Shown in pieces: positions 62,631 through 64,000 of a stretch of 64,000 nt of DNA (position 1 is its first letter; every line of letters begins with the position of its first letter). Under the pieces are notes generated by a model that worked only from the letters and a program-made list of their open reading frames with translations, made no database searches and was not told the origin of the DNA. The stretch is from positions 237,794-301,793 of the forward strand of contig CAVPVW010000005.1 of NCBI GenBank assembly GCA_963709295.1. The letters are read 5' to 3'. Source of the DNA: JBGPQJ01 sp963709295 (GTDB lineage: Bacteria > Chloroflexota > Anaerolineae > Anaerolineales > Villigracilaceae). Both the position numbers and the translations under genes were made by a program.

Positions 62631-63987
62631 TAAGAATGTCCCCTGGTTGCGTACAGATTAGAATGTCCCCTATTTGGAGACAAGCGGGGTAATGTTCCAA
62701 GGATGATTGGGAGCGGGCTTGTGAGCCTTGCTCCGGTTGATGAGGACATGATCGATCTGCTTGGCGGTGACCACTTCCGCCTGGCGTTTCTGCTTTTGGA
62801 AAATGGTGTAAGGGAGAGGCTTGGCTTTATAGAGAATACAGATGCTGCCATCGGCATCTTCGCAAACAGTGACAGGAGCCTTGTGGAGGGCATAGGTCGG
62901 GCGATCGGTCTGGATCTGATAAACCACATTCTTGAACTGGACGGTGAGGTTCTTGGAAATGGTGCGGGGCTCCTGCCAGGCGAGGATGTGGTCAAGGTCC
63001 TGGTGAGCTGACACAGGGCGGTGAACATCCAGGGAAGAGCGCGGCTGGACCGCAAAGCGGGCATTGAAGTCAGCGATGAACTCGGGCAGGTAGGCATTGC
63101 CCTGCTGCAGGGTTGAAATATTGAGCAGACGCATCTCCTTCACCAGCCGGTCCTGCAGGGTTTGATTGACCCGTTCCACCCTTCCCTTGGCCTGGGGGGT
63201 GTTGGCACACAGGATCGGGATCTCCAGGCATTGCATGGCGCGCCCGAACTGGGTCAGGTTGTCTCCAGAGCCCGCATTGGGGATATTGACCCGAAAGATG
63301 CCGTGTTTGTCGGTGTACAGCCCGGCAGGGCGGCCATGGGCAGCCAGATACTGCCGCAGCAGGGCACAGTAACCGAAGAAGCTCTCTTCGGCCACAAAGT
63401 GCAACGCTCCCAACTTCCCGCTGGCATCATCGATCATCACCAGCAGGCTGCAACGCTCCGAACGCCCCTCGAACCAGTCATGATCCGTCCCGTCCATTTG
63501 CTCCAGTTCTCCAAAGCAGGCGCGTCGTTCACGCATCTGATGCACTTCCAGCTTCCGGGCTCGCTTGGCCTTCCACAGCTCCTCCTCGATCATGATCCGC
63601 CTCACGCTCCCCAAACACAACTTCAGCCCATGCAGCTCCACTAATTTCTCGTGGGCCAATGTCGGCCCAAAGCCCGCATAGCGCCCTTTCAGCAGGTCGA
63701 GTGCAGCCCGCTCCGTCTCCTTGTCCAATTGATGGTGACTGGGCTTCCCGCGCTGTTGCGATACCAGCCCGGCTGCCCCTTTTTCCCGATAGGCTCGCAA
63801 CAGCCGCTTCACTTGCCGGACACTCAGCCCCAGCACCTCCGCCGCTGTTCCTTGTCCCATTCGTTTCTCCAGTAAATGCTCCATCACTTCCAGACGGCTC
63901 AGTTCTTCTTTGCTCATGGTTAGCAGGTCCATTTCTCTGTCCCTTTCGAAGGGGACATTCTAATTCGACCGCAAAGGGGACATTACT
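62631..63987 (-). mobile_element. ISNCY (IS1202-like) insertion sequence with 5-bp target duplication
   Basis: 1357 bp. The ends are imperfect inverted repeats of ~45 bp, each carrying AATGTCCCC twice: left at 62635-62643 and 62662-62670, right (complement) at 63976-63984 and 63951-63959. ATTAA flanks both ends (62626-62630 and 63988-63992), a perfect target duplication, so insertion looks recent and complete. One transposase gene fills it. Confidence 0.8.
62670..63932 (-). CDS. ISNCY-family transposase
   Basis: 420 residues. An N-terminal helix-turn-helix (GQGTAAEVLGLSVRQVKRLLRAYREKG) precedes an RNase H-like integrase core. Candidate catalytic acidic residues are MDGTDHD, YTDKHGIF and the Glu of KGRVERVNQTLQDRL. 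The C-terminal beta region (DLDHILAWQEPRTISKNLTVQ) is typical of ISNCY/IS1202 transposases. It is intact. Its stop region overlaps the inner left repeat. Confidence 0.9.
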   Translation of the reverse strand: MDLLTMSKEELSRLEVMEHLLEKRMGQGTAAEVLGLSVRQVKRLLRAYREKGAAGLVSQQRGKPSHHQLDKETERAALDLLKGRYAGFGPTLAHEKLVELHGLKLCLGSVRRIMIEEELWKAKRARKLEVHQMRERRACFGELEQMDGTDHDWFEGRSERCSLLVMIDDASGKLGALHFVAEESFFGYCALLRQYLAAHGRPAGLYTDKHGIFRVNIPNAGSGDNLTQFGRAMQCLEIPILCANTPQAKGRVERVNQTLQDRLVKEMRLLNISTLQQGNAYLPEFIADFNARFAVQPRSSLDVHRPVSAHQDLDHILAWQEPRTISKNLTVQFKNVVYQIQTDRPTYALHKAPVTVCEDADGSICILYKAKPLPYTIFQKQKRQAEVVTAKQIDHVLINRSKAHKPAPNHPWNITPLVSK

Positions 63988-64000
63988 ATTAAACGCTAAC

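Overview
The window looks like a chromosomal segment of an Anaerolineae-type Chloroflexota bacterium. This rests on gene content, not on a marker phylogeny. Indicators are lipoproteins with NBR1-type Ig-like, SH3 or LysM domains and Pro/Thr-rich linkers, a cdaA/ybbR/coaE cluster, a CarH-like B12-dependent regulator, a Na+-translocating acyl-CoA decarboxylase, and moderate GC with local high-GC genes.

Layout. 1-5857: partial MFS pump, SDR oxidoreductase and CarH-like regulator (minus), then an SGNH hydrolase, a PatB-type C-S lyase and a methyltransferase (plus). 5858-9836: an SH3 lipoprotein flanked by two homologous minus-strand structured RNAs, bacterioferritin, membrane proteins, a flavin reductase. 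9951-11172: two GNAT genes separated by an integron attC-like palindrome. 11387-18703: a high-GC PLP enzyme, PlsY, an unknown gene, and an operon of DppB-like permease, DppC-like permease fused to a beta-propeller, and a hydantoinase. 18753-22182: PlsC, two PilZ proteins, thiolase, broken HExxH protein. 22210-28787: Na+ pump decarboxylase operon and a large sensor kinase. 29038-36905: CPBP protease and MFS pump, diverging from a TetR-controlled ABC-2 efflux operon. 36978-43942: two minus-strand operons (YjbQ, GyrI-like and GNAT-YoaP proteins; FG-GAP, DUF3160, CapA and DinB). 44110-51036: Ig-like lipoprotein, Der, CdaR/CdaA (c-di-AMP synthesis), CoaE fusion, RNase P RNA. 51044-58657: YHS protein, S41-like protease, sortase locus with tandem riboswitch-like leader, ECF sigma factor. 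58866-63987: UvrA, LysM protein, and an ISNCY-type insertion sequence with a 5-bp target duplication.

The most notable locus is 55063-57516. A consensus promoter overlaps a 17-bp palindrome and is followed by three ~140-nt tandem copies of a pseudoknot-forming RNA, each ending in its own intrinsic terminator. These precede a secreted Pro/Thr-repeat protein carrying an IPVTG-type sorting signal and a sortase. I could not assign the RNA to a known class. A second unassigned RNA family occurs at 5861-6060 and 6982-7190.

Seven genes carry ten apparent single-base frameshifts, several in homopolymers, with otherwise well-preserved protein sequence. This looks more like residual sequencing error than gene decay, so the affected products should be read as probably intact.
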